The notes below the pieces were generated by a model. The model searched no databases, was not told where the DNA came from, and saw only the letters and a program-made list of their open reading frames with translations. The position numbers and the translations under genes are program-made. Positions 45,720 through 54,245 of a stretch of 64,000 nt of DNA are shown here, one piece after another. The stretch is from Terriglobia bacterium (GTDB lineage Bacteria; Acidobacteriota; Terriglobia; Versatilivoradales; Versatilivoraceae). Each line of letters begins with the position of its first letter. Position 1 is the stretch's first letter. The stretch covers positions 1,488,653 through 1,552,652 of the forward strand of contig OX638355.1 of NCBI GenBank assembly GCA_951813285.1, given 5' to 3'.

Positions 45720-46256
45720 ATGCGTAATCGATGGGTGCTTGTGACTTGTCTGGCCGTTGCCTTGTGCGCCGCGGGGGCTTCCTCAGCCGGGCCGCTGCAG
45801 AAGAAAGCGGGGCAGGAGCCCGCCCCTTACTTCATTTTGCCCACCTGGGATGGCCAGGTCATCAAGTCAACCAGCCTGAAGGGACAGGTGGTGTTGATGG
45901 CCTTCTTTCAGACCTGGTGTCCGGACTGCCAGCGCACCAACCCACTCTTGGAAAAACTCTATCGGAAGTACAGGGATCGGGGTTTTGTAGTCCTGGGTAT
46001 CTCCCATGATCGGGGGAAAGCCAAGGATGTCGAGCCTTACATCAAGAAGTACGGATTGACCTATCCGATCCTCCTGGGCGACTTTTCCATCGCCATGAAT
46101 TACCTCAAGGTGTCCCCCCAGCGCCCGAACTTCAGCATTCCCTACCTGGTGCTGGTGGATCGCAAGGGAAACATCGTGGGTCGATTCGTGGAGGGCAGGA
46201 ACGAGGAGACCCACGATATCAGGAAACTGGAAGCACGCATCACTCCGCTGCTTTAG
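45720..46256 (+). CDS. TlpA/ResA-like periplasmic thiol-disulfide protein
   Basis: A 178-residue thioredoxin-fold protein. A signal peptide (RNRWVLVTCLAVALCAAG, cleavage near SSA) is followed by an AhpC/TlpA fold with APYFILPTWDGQ and the redox motif CPDC (Cys67, Cys70) in QTWCPDCQRT, and cis-Pro in FSIPYLVLVD. TlpA-like proteins reduce cysteines during c-type cytochrome maturation or act as peroxiredoxin-like reductases; two CxxCH-bearing proteins occur at 56-63 kb. GGAGGT six bases before ATG 45720 fixes the start; upstream sequence is repeat. The end overlaps the convergent PPIase gene by 17 bases. Confidence 0.88.
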   Translation: MRNRWVLVTCLAVALCAAGASSAGPLQKKAGQEPAPYFILPTWDGQVIKSTSLKGQVVLMAFFQTWCPDCQRTNPLLEKLYRKYRDRGFVVLGISHDRGKAKDVEPYIKKYGLTYPILLGDFSIAMNYLKVSPQRPNFSIPYLVLVDRKGNIVGRFVEGRNEETHDIRKLEARITPLL

Positions 46257-47277
46257 CCGGGGCGTCAAAATCGACCCAGGTTTCGAAAAATGAGGGATCG
46301 ATAACAATGCGGAGCTGACCTCGCAGTTTCTGGTACCAGGCCTCCAGCTTTTGATTTTGAATGCGCGCCGCGATCTCCGGGTGGGCTTCGGTCAGGCTCA
46401 TCTTTCGCTTCTCCTCCAACTTCAGCAAAGCAAATCCCATGGGCGTTCCCACAATCGGGCTGAGATCCCCCGGCTCCAGACTGAACAGCAGGTCGACCTC
46501 GGGAGGAGTCACCAGGGTCTTGTTGGGCAGTCCGCGACGCACGATGCCCGTGTCTCCGCCAACGCCGGAAGTCAGCGGGTCCTCTGAGTGCTTGGCGGCC
46601 ATCACCTCGAAGTCCGCTCCTTCCTGAATTTCCCGGCGCAGCTTCTCCGCCTTGGCTCTGGCTTCTTCGTCGGACAGGGTCTGGTCCTTTGGTCTGTTGT
46701 CGCCAAAGAAAAAGTTGGAGGCTTCCGAACGGACAACCAGCCGGCGGCCTCTCACCATGTCGAAGACGGCGGCATTTTCCTGGTAATAGCTCCCGATCTC
46801 CATGGCCGAGACTGCCAATTCCTCCTTCAACTCCTTTTCCGCCACCTTCATGAGCAGGCTCTCCTTGAAGAGTCCCAGGACTTGCTTCCGGTCTTCGTCG
46901 TCCTTGATCGGCAGCCCCCTCAACTGGTTTTTTTCCAGCTTGGCCTGGAACTGGCCGATGGTCTGCTCGACTTCCGGGCGAGCGTCCCAGCCACGTCTCC
47001 TCGCTTCCCGGCTGAACAGCTTGGAACGGACGATATAGTCGGCAAAGGCCTGCTTTCCCGAGGGTTTCGAGAAGAGGGAACGCTGTTGCGGCGGAAGCAG
47101 TCGGAGCATGTCGACCACCTGGGCTTGGGTAAGCGTCTCATCTCCAATGGTGACAATGGCATTGTCGGCGGCAGCGGCAGGCTCGCCTTCCGGCTGTCCG
47201 GGGACAGGAGTTCCGGAAGCGAGGCCCAACAGGAGGGTGAGGGACACCAGAACGGTTTGGGTCGTTAGAGTCAGCAT
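46240..47277 (-). CDS. Peptidyl-prolyl cis-trans isomerase, PpiC/SurA type
   Basis: A 345-residue exported protein: hydrophobic leader LVSLTLLLGLASG, an N-terminal SurA_N-like helical domain (AIVTIGDETLTQAQVVDMLR), then a parvulin rotamase domain around 205-295. The latter has ADFEVMAAKHSEDPLTSGVG, GDTGIVRRG, LFSLEPGDLSPIVGTPMGFA and LLKLEEKRK. It probably assists folding of exported proteins in the periplasm. It follows thrC by 13 bases and ends inside the convergent TlpA-like gene. Location next to thrC/tsaD has no obvious functional reason. Confidence 0.85.
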   Translation of the reverse strand: MLTLTTQTVLVSLTLLLGLASGTPVPGQPEGEPAAAADNAIVTIGDETLTQAQVVDMLRLLPPQQRSLFSKPSGKQAFADYIVRSKLFSREARRRGWDARPEVEQTIGQFQAKLEKNQLRGLPIKDDEDRKQVLGLFKESLLMKVAEKELKEELAVSAMEIGSYYQENAAVFDMVRGRRLVVRSEASNFFFGDNRPKDQTLSDEEARAKAEKLRREIQEGADFEVMAAKHSEDPLTSGVGGDTGIVRRGLPNKTLVTPPEVDLLFSLEPGDLSPIVGTPMGFALLKLEEKRKMSLTEAHPEIAARIQNQKLEAWYQKLRGQLRIVIDPSFFETWVDFDAPAKAAE

Positions 47278-47290
47278 AGTTCCTCTCTGG

Positions 47291-48619
47291 CTAGAGTTTC
47301 AGAATCTTCAGGATCTCTTCCTTGTCGGCTCTGACTTTGATGGGGGCATTGGCAAAAGTGGAACGCACCTTTCCCTTTTTCTCCAGCAGCTCATTCCTGT
47401 AGGTTGCTTCTTCGTAAAGGGAATCCTGATGGTAGTTGGTGGCATAGTCGGGGTCCTTCAGCAGATTGCCGGTCAGGACCGCCACCACGTCTTCCTCGGG
47501 ATCGATTTCCCGTGTCCGGATCAATTTCCTGATTCCGGCAACGGTGGTGGCGGAGGCGGGTTCACAACCGATGCCGTCCCTGCCGATCATGGCCTTGGCG
47601 TCGGCAATGTCCTGCTCGGTGACGAAATCGCACCATCCCTGCGTCCAGTCCATGGCTCGGACCGCTTTCTTCCATGAGACCGGATTGCCGATCTTGATGG
47701 CGGTGGCCAGGGTGTGGGCCTCGACACGCACCAGCCTGGGGGAATGGTAGATCAGTGTCTGGTAGAGAGGATTGGCCCTTTGGGCCTGGATGATGGTGAC
47801 CATGGGCATCTTCCGGATAAAGCCCAAGTCGTGCAATTCCTTGATGGCTTTACCGAAGGAGGCGCTGTTGCCGAGGTTTCCCCCGGGAACCACGACCCGG
47901 TCGGGCACTCTCCAGCCGCGCTGACACAGCATCTCGATGATGATCGCTTTTTGTCCTTCCAGCCGAAAGGGATTGATCGAATTCAGCAGGTAGACGTCGG
48001 TCTCCTGGGTGATTTCCTTGACCAGCTTCATCGATTCGTCGAAATCTCCCTCCAACTGCAGCGTCAGAGCCCCGTAGTCCAGGCTTTGAGCCAGCTTTCC
48101 GAAAGCGATCTGTTGGTCGGGGATGAAGATTACGGCCTTCATGCCGGCGCGGGCCGCATAGGCCGCCATGGAGGCCGAGGTGTTTCCCGTGCTGGCGCAG
48201 GCCACCATTCTGGAACCCAGGAGATTGGCCTGGGTGACTCCGGCAGTCATGCCGTTGTCTTTGAAGGATCCGGTCGGATTCAGTCCCTGGTGCTTGAGGT
48301 GCAACTGCTTCAGCCCTGCATATTCCGCGCAGCGTGGAGCCGTGTAGATGGGAGTGTTGCCCTCCTGCATGGACACCACCTTGGAAAAATCCGTGCAGAA
48401 TGGAAGCAGTTCCCGGTATCTCCAGACGCCGCTGAGGTCGAGGAAATGGTTGGAGAGGCGCCGCCGCAGGAAGAGCTGCTTGATCTTCTCCGGGTCGTCG
48501 AATTGAAAGTCGTAGACCACGTCCAGCAGTCCTCCGCAAGCCGGACAGACGTATTCCTTGGACATGGCGGAGACGGCTTTGCGGCAGTTCTCCTCGATGC
48601 ACGTCAGTAAGGCGGCCAT
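47291..48619 (-). CDS. thrC: Threonine synthase
   Basis: A 442-residue PLP enzyme that converts O-phosphohomoserine to threonine. The N-terminal zinc-ribbon-like segment has cysteines at 7, 12, 25 and 28 (CPACGGLLDVVYDF). The PLP lysine lies in NPTGSFKDNGM, the phosphate-binding region in ACASTGNTSASMAAYAARAG, and VVVPGGNLGNSASFGKAI follows. This is the short zinc-ribbon class of threonine synthase, not the long yeast/E. coli form. The middle gene of the tsaD-thrC-PPIase series, 41 bases after tsaD. Confidence 0.93.
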   Translation of the reverse strand: MAALLTCIEENCRKAVSAMSKEYVCPACGGLLDVVYDFQFDDPEKIKQLFLRRRLSNHFLDLSGVWRYRELLPFCTDFSKVVSMQEGNTPIYTAPRCAEYAGLKQLHLKHQGLNPTGSFKDNGMTAGVTQANLLGSRMVACASTGNTSASMAAYAARAGMKAVIFIPDQQIAFGKLAQSLDYGALTLQLEGDFDESMKLVKEITQETDVYLLNSINPFRLEGQKAIIIEMLCQRGWRVPDRVVVPGGNLGNSASFGKAIKELHDLGFIRKMPMVTIIQAQRANPLYQTLIYHSPRLVRVEAHTLATAIKIGNPVSWKKAVRAMDWTQGWCDFVTEQDIADAKAMIGRDGIGCEPASATTVAGIRKLIRTREIDPEEDVVAVLTGNLLKDPDYATNYHQDSLYEEATYRNELLEKKGKVRSTFANAPIKVRADKEEILKILKL

Positions 48620-48660
48620 GACTCGAATCTACTGAAATCGAATGGAAAACTCAATTGCAT

Positions 48661-49752
48661 TCAGACCAGCTTCAAGCGGGCGTCGGCGTTGATGCTCAGA
48701 CCGGCAAACTGCCGCTTCAATAGCTTGGGATGACCCGCCGCCGCAATCATGGCAGCGTTGTCGGTAGACAGGATGGGGGTGGGAAAGAAGACCGGCAAAC
48801 GACGATCTCTGAAGCATTCCTCCAGGTGTTGGCGAAGGGCCCGATTGCAGGCCACACCACCGGACACCATGACGGAGCGGGGCTGGCAGGTGTCACTGGC
48901 TTCGAGCAGTGTCTTTCCGAGGATCTTGATGGCGGTGTGCTGGAAACTGGCGGCCAAATCGAGAACGGACCGGGGTATGGCCTTTTCTCCCTTCCAATTC
49001 CGAACAGCCAGCTCCCGGCTGAGGTGTTTCTGGGTATAGCGCAGTACCGCGGTCTTGATTCCGGAAAAACTGAAATCCAGCCTTCCGTTGTCGATGCGAG
49101 GGATGGGCAGCTTGACCGCCTGGGGGTTTCCACGCCGGGCCAGCCGCTCGATTACGGCTCCACCGGGGTAGCCGAGGCCGAGGAGTTTGGCGACCTTGTC
49201 AAAGGCTTCTCCGGCCGCATCGTCTCGTGTCCGTCCCAAGAGCCTGTAGCCGGCCTCCTCCTGAACGCCAAGACCCAGACACTCTATCCAGTACAGGCTG
49301 GTGTGTCCCCCCGAGACGACCAGGGCCAGAGCGGGAAGGAGCGCTTTCAGGTCTATTGCCTCTGCCTGCCCCGGCTCCTGCCAGAGGGTCAGCGGTACGG
49401 AGAAGATATGTCCTTCCAGGTGGTGCACGGCGACGAGAGGAAGGTCGAGGCTGAAACAGAGGGCCTTGGCGTAGTTGATCCCCACCAGCAGCGAACCGAC
49501 CAGTCCGGGTCCCTGAGTTACCGCCACACCGTCCAAATCTTGAGGTCGGATTCCGGCTTCGCCCAAAGCGGCCTTGACGACAGGGGAAATGTTTTCGAGG
49601 TGCCGCCGTGAAGCCAACTCGGGGACCACTCCTCCATATCGCTTGTGGACATCCTCCTGAGAAGCCACGATATTGGAGAGGATCCGACTGCCGTCCTCCA
49701 GGACGGAGGCCGCCGTTTCATCGCAGGAGGATTCAATGCCGAGGGTCAACAT
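48661..49752 (-). CDS. tsaD: tRNA N6-threonylcarbamoyladenosine transferase TsaD
   Basis: A 363-residue ASKHA-fold protein, the catalytic subunit transferring the threonylcarbamoyl group to A37 of ANN-decoding tRNAs. Motifs: TLGIESSCDETAASVLEDG, VPELASRRHLENI, AVTQGPGLVGSLLVGINYAK, the metal-binding HHLEGHIF, LVVSGGHTSLYWI and FSFSGIKTAVLR. All ligand residues look intact. It uses threonine-derived adenylate from TsaC and lies directly upstream of thrC, a plausible metabolic pairing. Divergent from rpmB. Confidence 0.96.
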   Translation of the reverse strand: MLTLGIESSCDETAASVLEDGSRILSNIVASQEDVHKRYGGVVPELASRRHLENISPVVKAALGEAGIRPQDLDGVAVTQGPGLVGSLLVGINYAKALCFSLDLPLVAVHHLEGHIFSVPLTLWQEPGQAEAIDLKALLPALALVVSGGHTSLYWIECLGLGVQEEAGYRLLGRTRDDAAGEAFDKVAKLLGLGYPGGAVIERLARRGNPQAVKLPIPRIDNGRLDFSFSGIKTAVLRYTQKHLSRELAVRNWKGEKAIPRSVLDLAASFQHTAIKILGKTLLEASDTCQPRSVMVSGGVACNRALRQHLEECFRDRRLPVFFPTPILSTDNAAMIAAAGHPKLLKRQFAGLSINADARLKLV

Positions 49753-49793
49753 CTGGTGTCCTGTCTCAGAAATAAGGTTCGGCTTGACGGAAT

Positions 49794-49822
49794 TTGACCC
49801 CGCCGGGGGCTTTTGCTATCCT
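49794..49822 (+). promoter_or_regulatory. Sigma-70-like promoter for rpmB
   Basis: TTGACC (49794-49799; five of six), a 17-base spacer, TATCCT (49817-49822; four of six). About 35 bases before the rpmB ATG, which has GAAGGAG at good spacing. Confidence 0.6.
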
Positions 49823-49857
49823 CTCGGACTCGCAACCTGGTTTGAAGGAGACTTGTC

Positions 49858-50049
49858 ATGGCTGCCCGGTGTGAACTCTGTGGAAAAGCTCCCATGTTTG
49901 GGAATAATGTCAGCCACGCCAACAACGCGACCAAGAGAAGATGGAACCCCAACCTGCATCGCGTGCGGATCGTGATTGACGGAAGGCGCAGGCGGACTCG
50001 AGTGTGTGCCTCCTGTATTCGGTCCGGGCGTATTGTGAAGTCTCATTAA
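49858..50049 (+). CDS. rpmB: 50S ribosomal protein L28 (bL28)
   Basis: A 63-residue basic protein beginning AARCELCGKAPMFGNNVSHA, with NNATKRRWNPNLHRVRI and RTRVCASCIRSGRIVKS. Two CxxC pairs show it is the zinc-binding (C+) paralogue of bL28, stable when zinc is plentiful. It is a single-gene unit between divergent tsaD and convergent ridA. Confidence 0.96.
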   Translation: MAARCELCGKAPMFGNNVSHANNATKRRWNPNLHRVRIVIDGRRRRTRVCASCIRSGRIVKSH

Positions 50050-50080
50050 AGCGCTGGTCAGTTCCCGTGTGAGGGCGCAA

Positions 50081-50467
50081 TCACCCCACCACCGCCAGGG
50101 CTTCGACCTCCACCAAAGCCCCTTTAGGCAAAGAGCAAACCCCCACCGCAGCCCGGACGGGAAGGCTGTCACCGAAGAACTTCCCGTAGACTTGGTTTAC
50201 CCGCGGAAACTCGTCCATGTCGGTCAGATAGATGGTGGTTTTGACGACCTGATCCAGTGAACCGCCTCCGGCCCGCAGGACTGCCTCCAGATTTTTCAAG
50301 ACCCGTTCGGTCTGGGCCTCAATACCTCCCGGGACCAGTTCACCGGTTTGGGGATCCAGTCCGATCTGCCCGGAAAGAAAAAGAAATTCGGATGCCCTGG
50401 CTCTGACCCCTTGAGAGTAAGGGCCGATAGCGTCGGGTGCGTCTTCGGTGCGTATGGTGGTTGTCAT
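50081..50467 (-). CDS. ridA: RidA-family 2-iminobutanoate/2-iminopropanoate deaminase
   Basis: At 128 aa this is a complete RidA (YjgF/YER057c/UK114) protein. Conserved residues are AIGPYSQGVRA near the start, FLSGQIGLDPQTGEL, QTERVLKNLEAVLRAGG, the catalytic Arg in PVRAAVGVCSLPKGALVEVE. It hydrolyses reactive enamine/imine products of PLP enzymes such as threonine dehydratase. It is 20 bases downstream of relA on the same strand, so co-transcribed with it. Confidence 0.93.
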   Translation of the reverse strand: MTTTIRTEDAPDAIGPYSQGVRARASEFLFLSGQIGLDPQTGELVPGGIEAQTERVLKNLEAVLRAGGGSLDQVVKTTIYLTDMDEFPRVNQVYGKFFGDSLPVRAAVGVCSLPKGALVEVEALAVVG

Positions 50468-50487
50468 GGTTTTCTCTCGGGCTCGGA

Positions 50488-52641
50488 CTATCGCCAGGCG
50501 ATCTCGTTGACGCCTTTGATCTTCTTGATCGAATGGACCGCCCTCTCCAAGTGTTTCAGGTCGCTGATCTCAATGGTGACGTGAATGAGTCCGTGACGGT
50601 CTTCGAAGGCCTGAGCTTCGATATTCTTGATATTGGTCTTGATATCGGAGATGCGGGAAGTGATCTCCGCCAGCATTCCCTGCCTGTCGTCCACCGAGAT
50701 GGAAAGTTTGACGGCATAGGTTGCTCCGACCGTTCCGGTCCAGGAAACATCGATCTTGCGGTCGGCTTCGTAGAGAAGGTTGCCTACGTTGGCGCAGCGC
50801 TTGGCATGAACGGCCACTCCTTTGCCCCGCGTGATGTAGCCGACAACGGGCTCGCCTCGAATCGGGTTGCAGCACTTGGCCCGATAGACCAGAAGGCCGT
50901 CGATGTCCTTGACCTTGAGGGAACCGTCCGTAGACAGCCCGAAGACTTTCTTCACGGCCGAGGTGAACTTGCCGGGTCTGTCCTTTGCCACGCCAGTCAA
51001 CTCGCCCGGTGGAACCAACTTGCTCAGGAGCATTCGCCCGGAGATCTTGCCGAAGCCCAGGGCGGAGTAGATTTTCTCCAGCTTATCGCACCGGTAGGGC
51101 TTGGCCGCCGCCAGCAGAGACCCATCTCCCATGTGTTTCTTCAGGTTGAGCTTGAGTCGCTTGGCCTCCTTTTCCAGAATGCGCTTGCCCAGCTCTATGG
51201 CGCGCTCTCGGCGACTGACGTTCAGATAGTGTCTGATTTTATTGCGCGCCCGCGAGGTCTTGACGAATGACAGCCAGTCTCGGCTGGGCACGTGGCCGGT
51301 TTGAGTCTGGATTTCAACGATGTCGCCGTTCTTGAGTCGAGATCTGAGTGGCACGATGCGGCCATTCACCTTGGCGCCGACGCAACATGCCCCCACTTCG
51401 CTGTGGATGGCATAGGCAAAGTCGACCGGGGTGGCATCCCGCGGAAGAATGATCACCTTGCCCTTGGGAGTGAAGGCGTACACCTCCTCGGGATAGAGAT
51501 CGATCTTGAGGGTGCTCAGGAAGTCGCTGGGATCCTGCATCTCCTGCTGCCATTCCACCAGGTGGCGCAGCCAGAGAAAGCGCTGGTCGTCCTTGTCGTC
51601 CATGCCGCGGCCCATTTTGTATTTCCAGTGGGCGGCGATGCCTTCCTCGGCCACCCGATGCATCTCGACCGTACGAATCTGCACCTCGAAGGGTTGCCCC
51701 TGGGGGCCAATGACCGAGGTGTGGATCGACTGGTACATGTTGGGTCGCGGAATGGCGATGAAGTCCTTGATTCTTCCCGGCACCGGTTGCCAGAGGTTGT
51801 GAATGATGCCCAGAGCCGCGTAGCAGTCTCTGACCGAGCCGGTAATGATGCGCACGGCAAGCAGGTCGTAGACCTGTTCGATGGAAATCCGCTGGCGTCT
51901 GATCTTCTGATGGACGCTGTAGATTCGTTTGACACGGGATTCCAGGGTGCAGGGGATTTCGTGTTCCTGGAGCTGGTGGGTCAGCCTGTTCTTGATCTCC
52001 TCCAGCAGATTCTGTCGGACCTTCCTTTTCTGCTCGATTTCATGCTTGATGTGCCCATGCGCCTCGGGTTCCAGCGTGGCGAAGGCAAGATCTTCGAGTT
52101 CGCCCCTGACTTTGCCCATGCCCAGCCGATGGGCAATGGGAGCGTAGATCTCCATGGTCTCCTGGGCGATGCGCTGCCGCCGTTCCAACGGAAGGAATTC
52201 CAGAGTCCTCATATTGTGGAGCCGGTCGGCCAGCTTGACCAGGACGACCCGGATGTCGTCCACCATGGCCAGGAACATCTTGCGAAAATTCTCCGCTTGC
52301 CGGGCTTCCTTGGAGTAAAAGTGAAACTGGTTGATCTTGGTGAGTCCGTTGACGATGTTGGCGATGTCTCTGCCGAAATTGTCTTCGATCTCCTCCAAAG
52401 GAACGACCGTGTCTTCCACAACGTCGTGGAGAAGTCCGACACTGACGCAACTGGCGTCGAGCTTCATATCGGCCAGGATGTCGGCCACCGCCAGAGGATG
52501 GTTGAAGTAAGGCTCACCCGATTCACGGGACTGTCCATCGTGCTTGTTGGACGAAAAGCGATAGGCCTTCCTCAGCACCTCCAGGTCGTCGGAAGGATGG
52601 GATCGCTCGACTTTGGCCAAAACCTCTTCAAAGCGGATCAT
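50488..52641 (-). CDS. Bifunctional (p)ppGpp synthetase/hydrolase, RelA/SpoT family
   Basis: A 717-residue Rel protein. The HD hydrolase domain is intact (FNHPLAVADILADM, then GLLHDVVEDT). The synthetase domain has PGRIKDFIAIPRPN (the RxKD loop of bifunctional Rel enzymes) and MYQSIHTSVIGPQGQPFEVQ. TGS (YAFTPKGKVIILPRDATPVD), zinc-finger/RIS and ACT domains follow, the last containing VDDRQGMLAEITSRISDIKT. It makes and degrades the starvation alarmone. A promoter ends six bases before the ATG, so the mRNA may be leaderless. The ridA gene follows. Confidence 0.95.
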   Translation of the reverse strand: MIRFEEVLAKVERSHPSDDLEVLRKAYRFSSNKHDGQSRESGEPYFNHPLAVADILADMKLDASCVSVGLLHDVVEDTVVPLEEIEDNFGRDIANIVNGLTKINQFHFYSKEARQAENFRKMFLAMVDDIRVVLVKLADRLHNMRTLEFLPLERRQRIAQETMEIYAPIAHRLGMGKVRGELEDLAFATLEPEAHGHIKHEIEQKRKVRQNLLEEIKNRLTHQLQEHEIPCTLESRVKRIYSVHQKIRRQRISIEQVYDLLAVRIITGSVRDCYAALGIIHNLWQPVPGRIKDFIAIPRPNMYQSIHTSVIGPQGQPFEVQIRTVEMHRVAEEGIAAHWKYKMGRGMDDKDDQRFLWLRHLVEWQQEMQDPSDFLSTLKIDLYPEEVYAFTPKGKVIILPRDATPVDFAYAIHSEVGACCVGAKVNGRIVPLRSRLKNGDIVEIQTQTGHVPSRDWLSFVKTSRARNKIRHYLNVSRRERAIELGKRILEKEAKRLKLNLKKHMGDGSLLAAAKPYRCDKLEKIYSALGFGKISGRMLLSKLVPPGELTGVAKDRPGKFTSAVKKVFGLSTDGSLKVKDIDGLLVYRAKCCNPIRGEPVVGYITRGKGVAVHAKRCANVGNLLYEADRKIDVSWTGTVGATYAVKLSISVDDRQGMLAEITSRISDIKTNIKNIEAQAFEDRHGLIHVTIEISDLKHLERAVHSIKKIKGVNEIAWR

Positions 52642-52647
52642 GGTCCT

Positions 52648-52676
52648 ATATTAAGGGAAAGGTTGGCGGCTAGCAA
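52648..52676 (-). promoter_or_regulatory. Candidate promoter immediately before the rel gene
   Basis: On the minus strand TTGCTA (52671-52676), a 17-base spacer and TAATAT (52648-52653). Only AGGACC separates the -10 from the ATG at 52641, so transcription would start at or near the start codon. Confidence 0.4.
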
Positions 52677-52750
52677 CCGACCGGGGTCGCGGTTCAGACG
52701 GCCTTCCTCTCCCGCCAATGGCAGGGAAAGTCGGCTTTCGATCCACAAAT

Positions 52751-54211
52751 CTACAATCCACGTTGGCGGTCGCGGACGGGCCCCTTCAGGCCGTGGTGTG
52801 AAGGCTCACCCAGATTCAAGGCGCTCAGAAAGGGGCGCGCCTTGTGGAGTGTTTCCAGGTATTCGTCATCGGCCCGGGAATCGGCCACGATGGCGCCACC
52901 CGTCGAGTAACGGGCCCAACCGTCCTTCAGGATGAGTGTTCGAATGGCGATGTTGAGGTCGAGGTTCCCATCGAACGCCAGGTAGCCGATGCTTCCCGTG
53001 TAGACGCTCCGTGGCTGGGGCTCGAGTTCGTCGATGACCTGCATGGCGCGTACTTTGGGAGTTCCGGTGATGGACCCGCCGGGGAAGGTGGCCTGAATCA
53101 GATCTTCCAATCGGCAATTCGGTCTCAGCCTGGCTTCGATGGTGGAGGTGAGGTGGTGGACCGTCGGAAAGGTCTCCAGTCGGCGGAAATCACTGACCCG
53201 CACCGTTCCGTAACAGGCCAACCGTCCCAGGTCGTTGCGTTCCAAATCCACGATCATGACATGCTCGGCGGCGTCCTTGGGACTCTGCAACAGTGCTTGC
53301 CGGAGCTGTTGATCCTCCTCGGACGAGGCGCCTCGGGGCCGGGTCCCCTTAATGGGCCGGGTCTGAATTCGACCCTGCCGGGGCCAGTAGCGCAGGAACC
53401 GCTCCGGCGACAGACTCAGAACTGTCCAATGCCTTCCCTGAAGGTAGGCTCCGAAGGGCGAGGCTCCGGTCTGGCGCAGCCGCCGGTAGAGTTGCGGCGC
53501 CGTCAGGGAGCAGCGGCACCACAGTTGCTGCGACAGGTTGACCTGGTAGATCTCTCCGGCGGCAATGTAACGCCGGGCCTTTCTCACCGCCGCCGAGTAG
53601 CCATCATAGGTCAGGCTGCTGTTCCAGGTTTCCCGGCTCGATCGGTTGGGACGGTGCGGCCGGGAGCTCGTCGGATCGGCCTGCTGGATTCGGTCCAGAG
53701 TGGATTGCAACCGCTTTCCGGCCCGGGGCCGGTTACGGGCGATGGCCCAGGTCTGGTTCATGCTGTGGTCGTGTGCCAGCAAGGCGTCATAGAAGAAAAA
53801 CTGCAGCTCGGGCAGGCTTGGGTTCTCTTTGGAGCGGCGTGGAAAGGGTTCCATGAAGCGGCCCAACTCGTAGGAAATGAACCCGATGGCTGCCCCGGTC
53901 CGAAAAGGCAGGTGGGAAACGTGGCTCGCCGGCGTCTCCGTGGGAACCGTCTGTTCCCGAATCAATCGGGAGAGGACCTCAATCGGGTTGCCGTTCATGA
54001 GCTGGCGGCGATTTTCTCCAACGATCCGGACCGACGCACCTTGTGCCGTCACAGTCAGGAACGGCTCGCAGCCAAAGAACGAGAATCTGCCGAAGGAGCC
54101 GTAACCCGGTCCGCTGTCGAGCAACGCTCCTCCGGGCTCGGCCGCCCGTACGAGCTGATGAGGGTCCCAGGTGAGGGAAATGGGTTCGATGTGGTAGGTC
54201 GGAGAAGCCAC
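52751..54211 (-). CDS. pabB: Aminodeoxychorismate synthase component I (PabB)
   Basis: About 486 residues from the chosen GTG: a chorismate-binding enzyme. The decisive segment is QTRPIKGTRPRG: the Lys is the covalent catalytic residue of PabB, where anthranilate synthase TrpE has Ala. Also EIYQVNLSQQLWCR, EHVMIVDLERNDLGR, FPGGSITGTPKVRAMQVIDE and YTGSIGYLAFDG. It makes 4-amino-4-deoxychorismate for folate, with a glutaminase (PabA) not present here. The start is unclear: the frame extends to 54319 inside the reductase gene; TTG 54220 and GTG 54211 are alternatives without good ribosome binding sites. No aminodeoxychorismate lyase domain is fused. Confidence 0.88.
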   Translation of the reverse strand: MASPTYHIEPISLTWDPHQLVRAAEPGGALLDSGPGYGSFGRFSFFGCEPFLTVTAQGASVRIVGENRRQLMNGNPIEVLSRLIREQTVPTETPASHVSHLPFRTGAAIGFISYELGRFMEPFPRRSKENPSLPELQFFFYDALLAHDHSMNQTWAIARNRPRAGKRLQSTLDRIQQADPTSSRPHRPNRSSRETWNSSLTYDGYSAAVRKARRYIAAGEIYQVNLSQQLWCRCSLTAPQLYRRLRQTGASPFGAYLQGRHWTVLSLSPERFLRYWPRQGRIQTRPIKGTRPRGASSEEDQQLRQALLQSPKDAAEHVMIVDLERNDLGRLACYGTVRVSDFRRLETFPTVHHLTSTIEARLRPNCRLEDLIQATFPGGSITGTPKVRAMQVIDELEPQPRSVYTGSIGYLAFDGNLDLNIAIRTLILKDGWARYSTGGAIVADSRADDEYLETLHKARPFLSALNLGEPSHHGLKGPVRDRQRGL

Positions 54212-54245
54212 GGACGCCAAGCGGGTGGAGGAATGAGGGCTTGCG

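Noticed and set aside
51292-52935. A 547-codon plus-strand frame across rel and the rel/pabB spacer
   Set aside because: Antisense to a full-length Rel protein and crosses its promoter; no domain recognised.
53340-53400. Anthranilate synthase (TrpE) for the chorismate enzyme
   Set aside because: The motif PIKGTRPRG carries the PabB lysine in place of the TrpE alanine.
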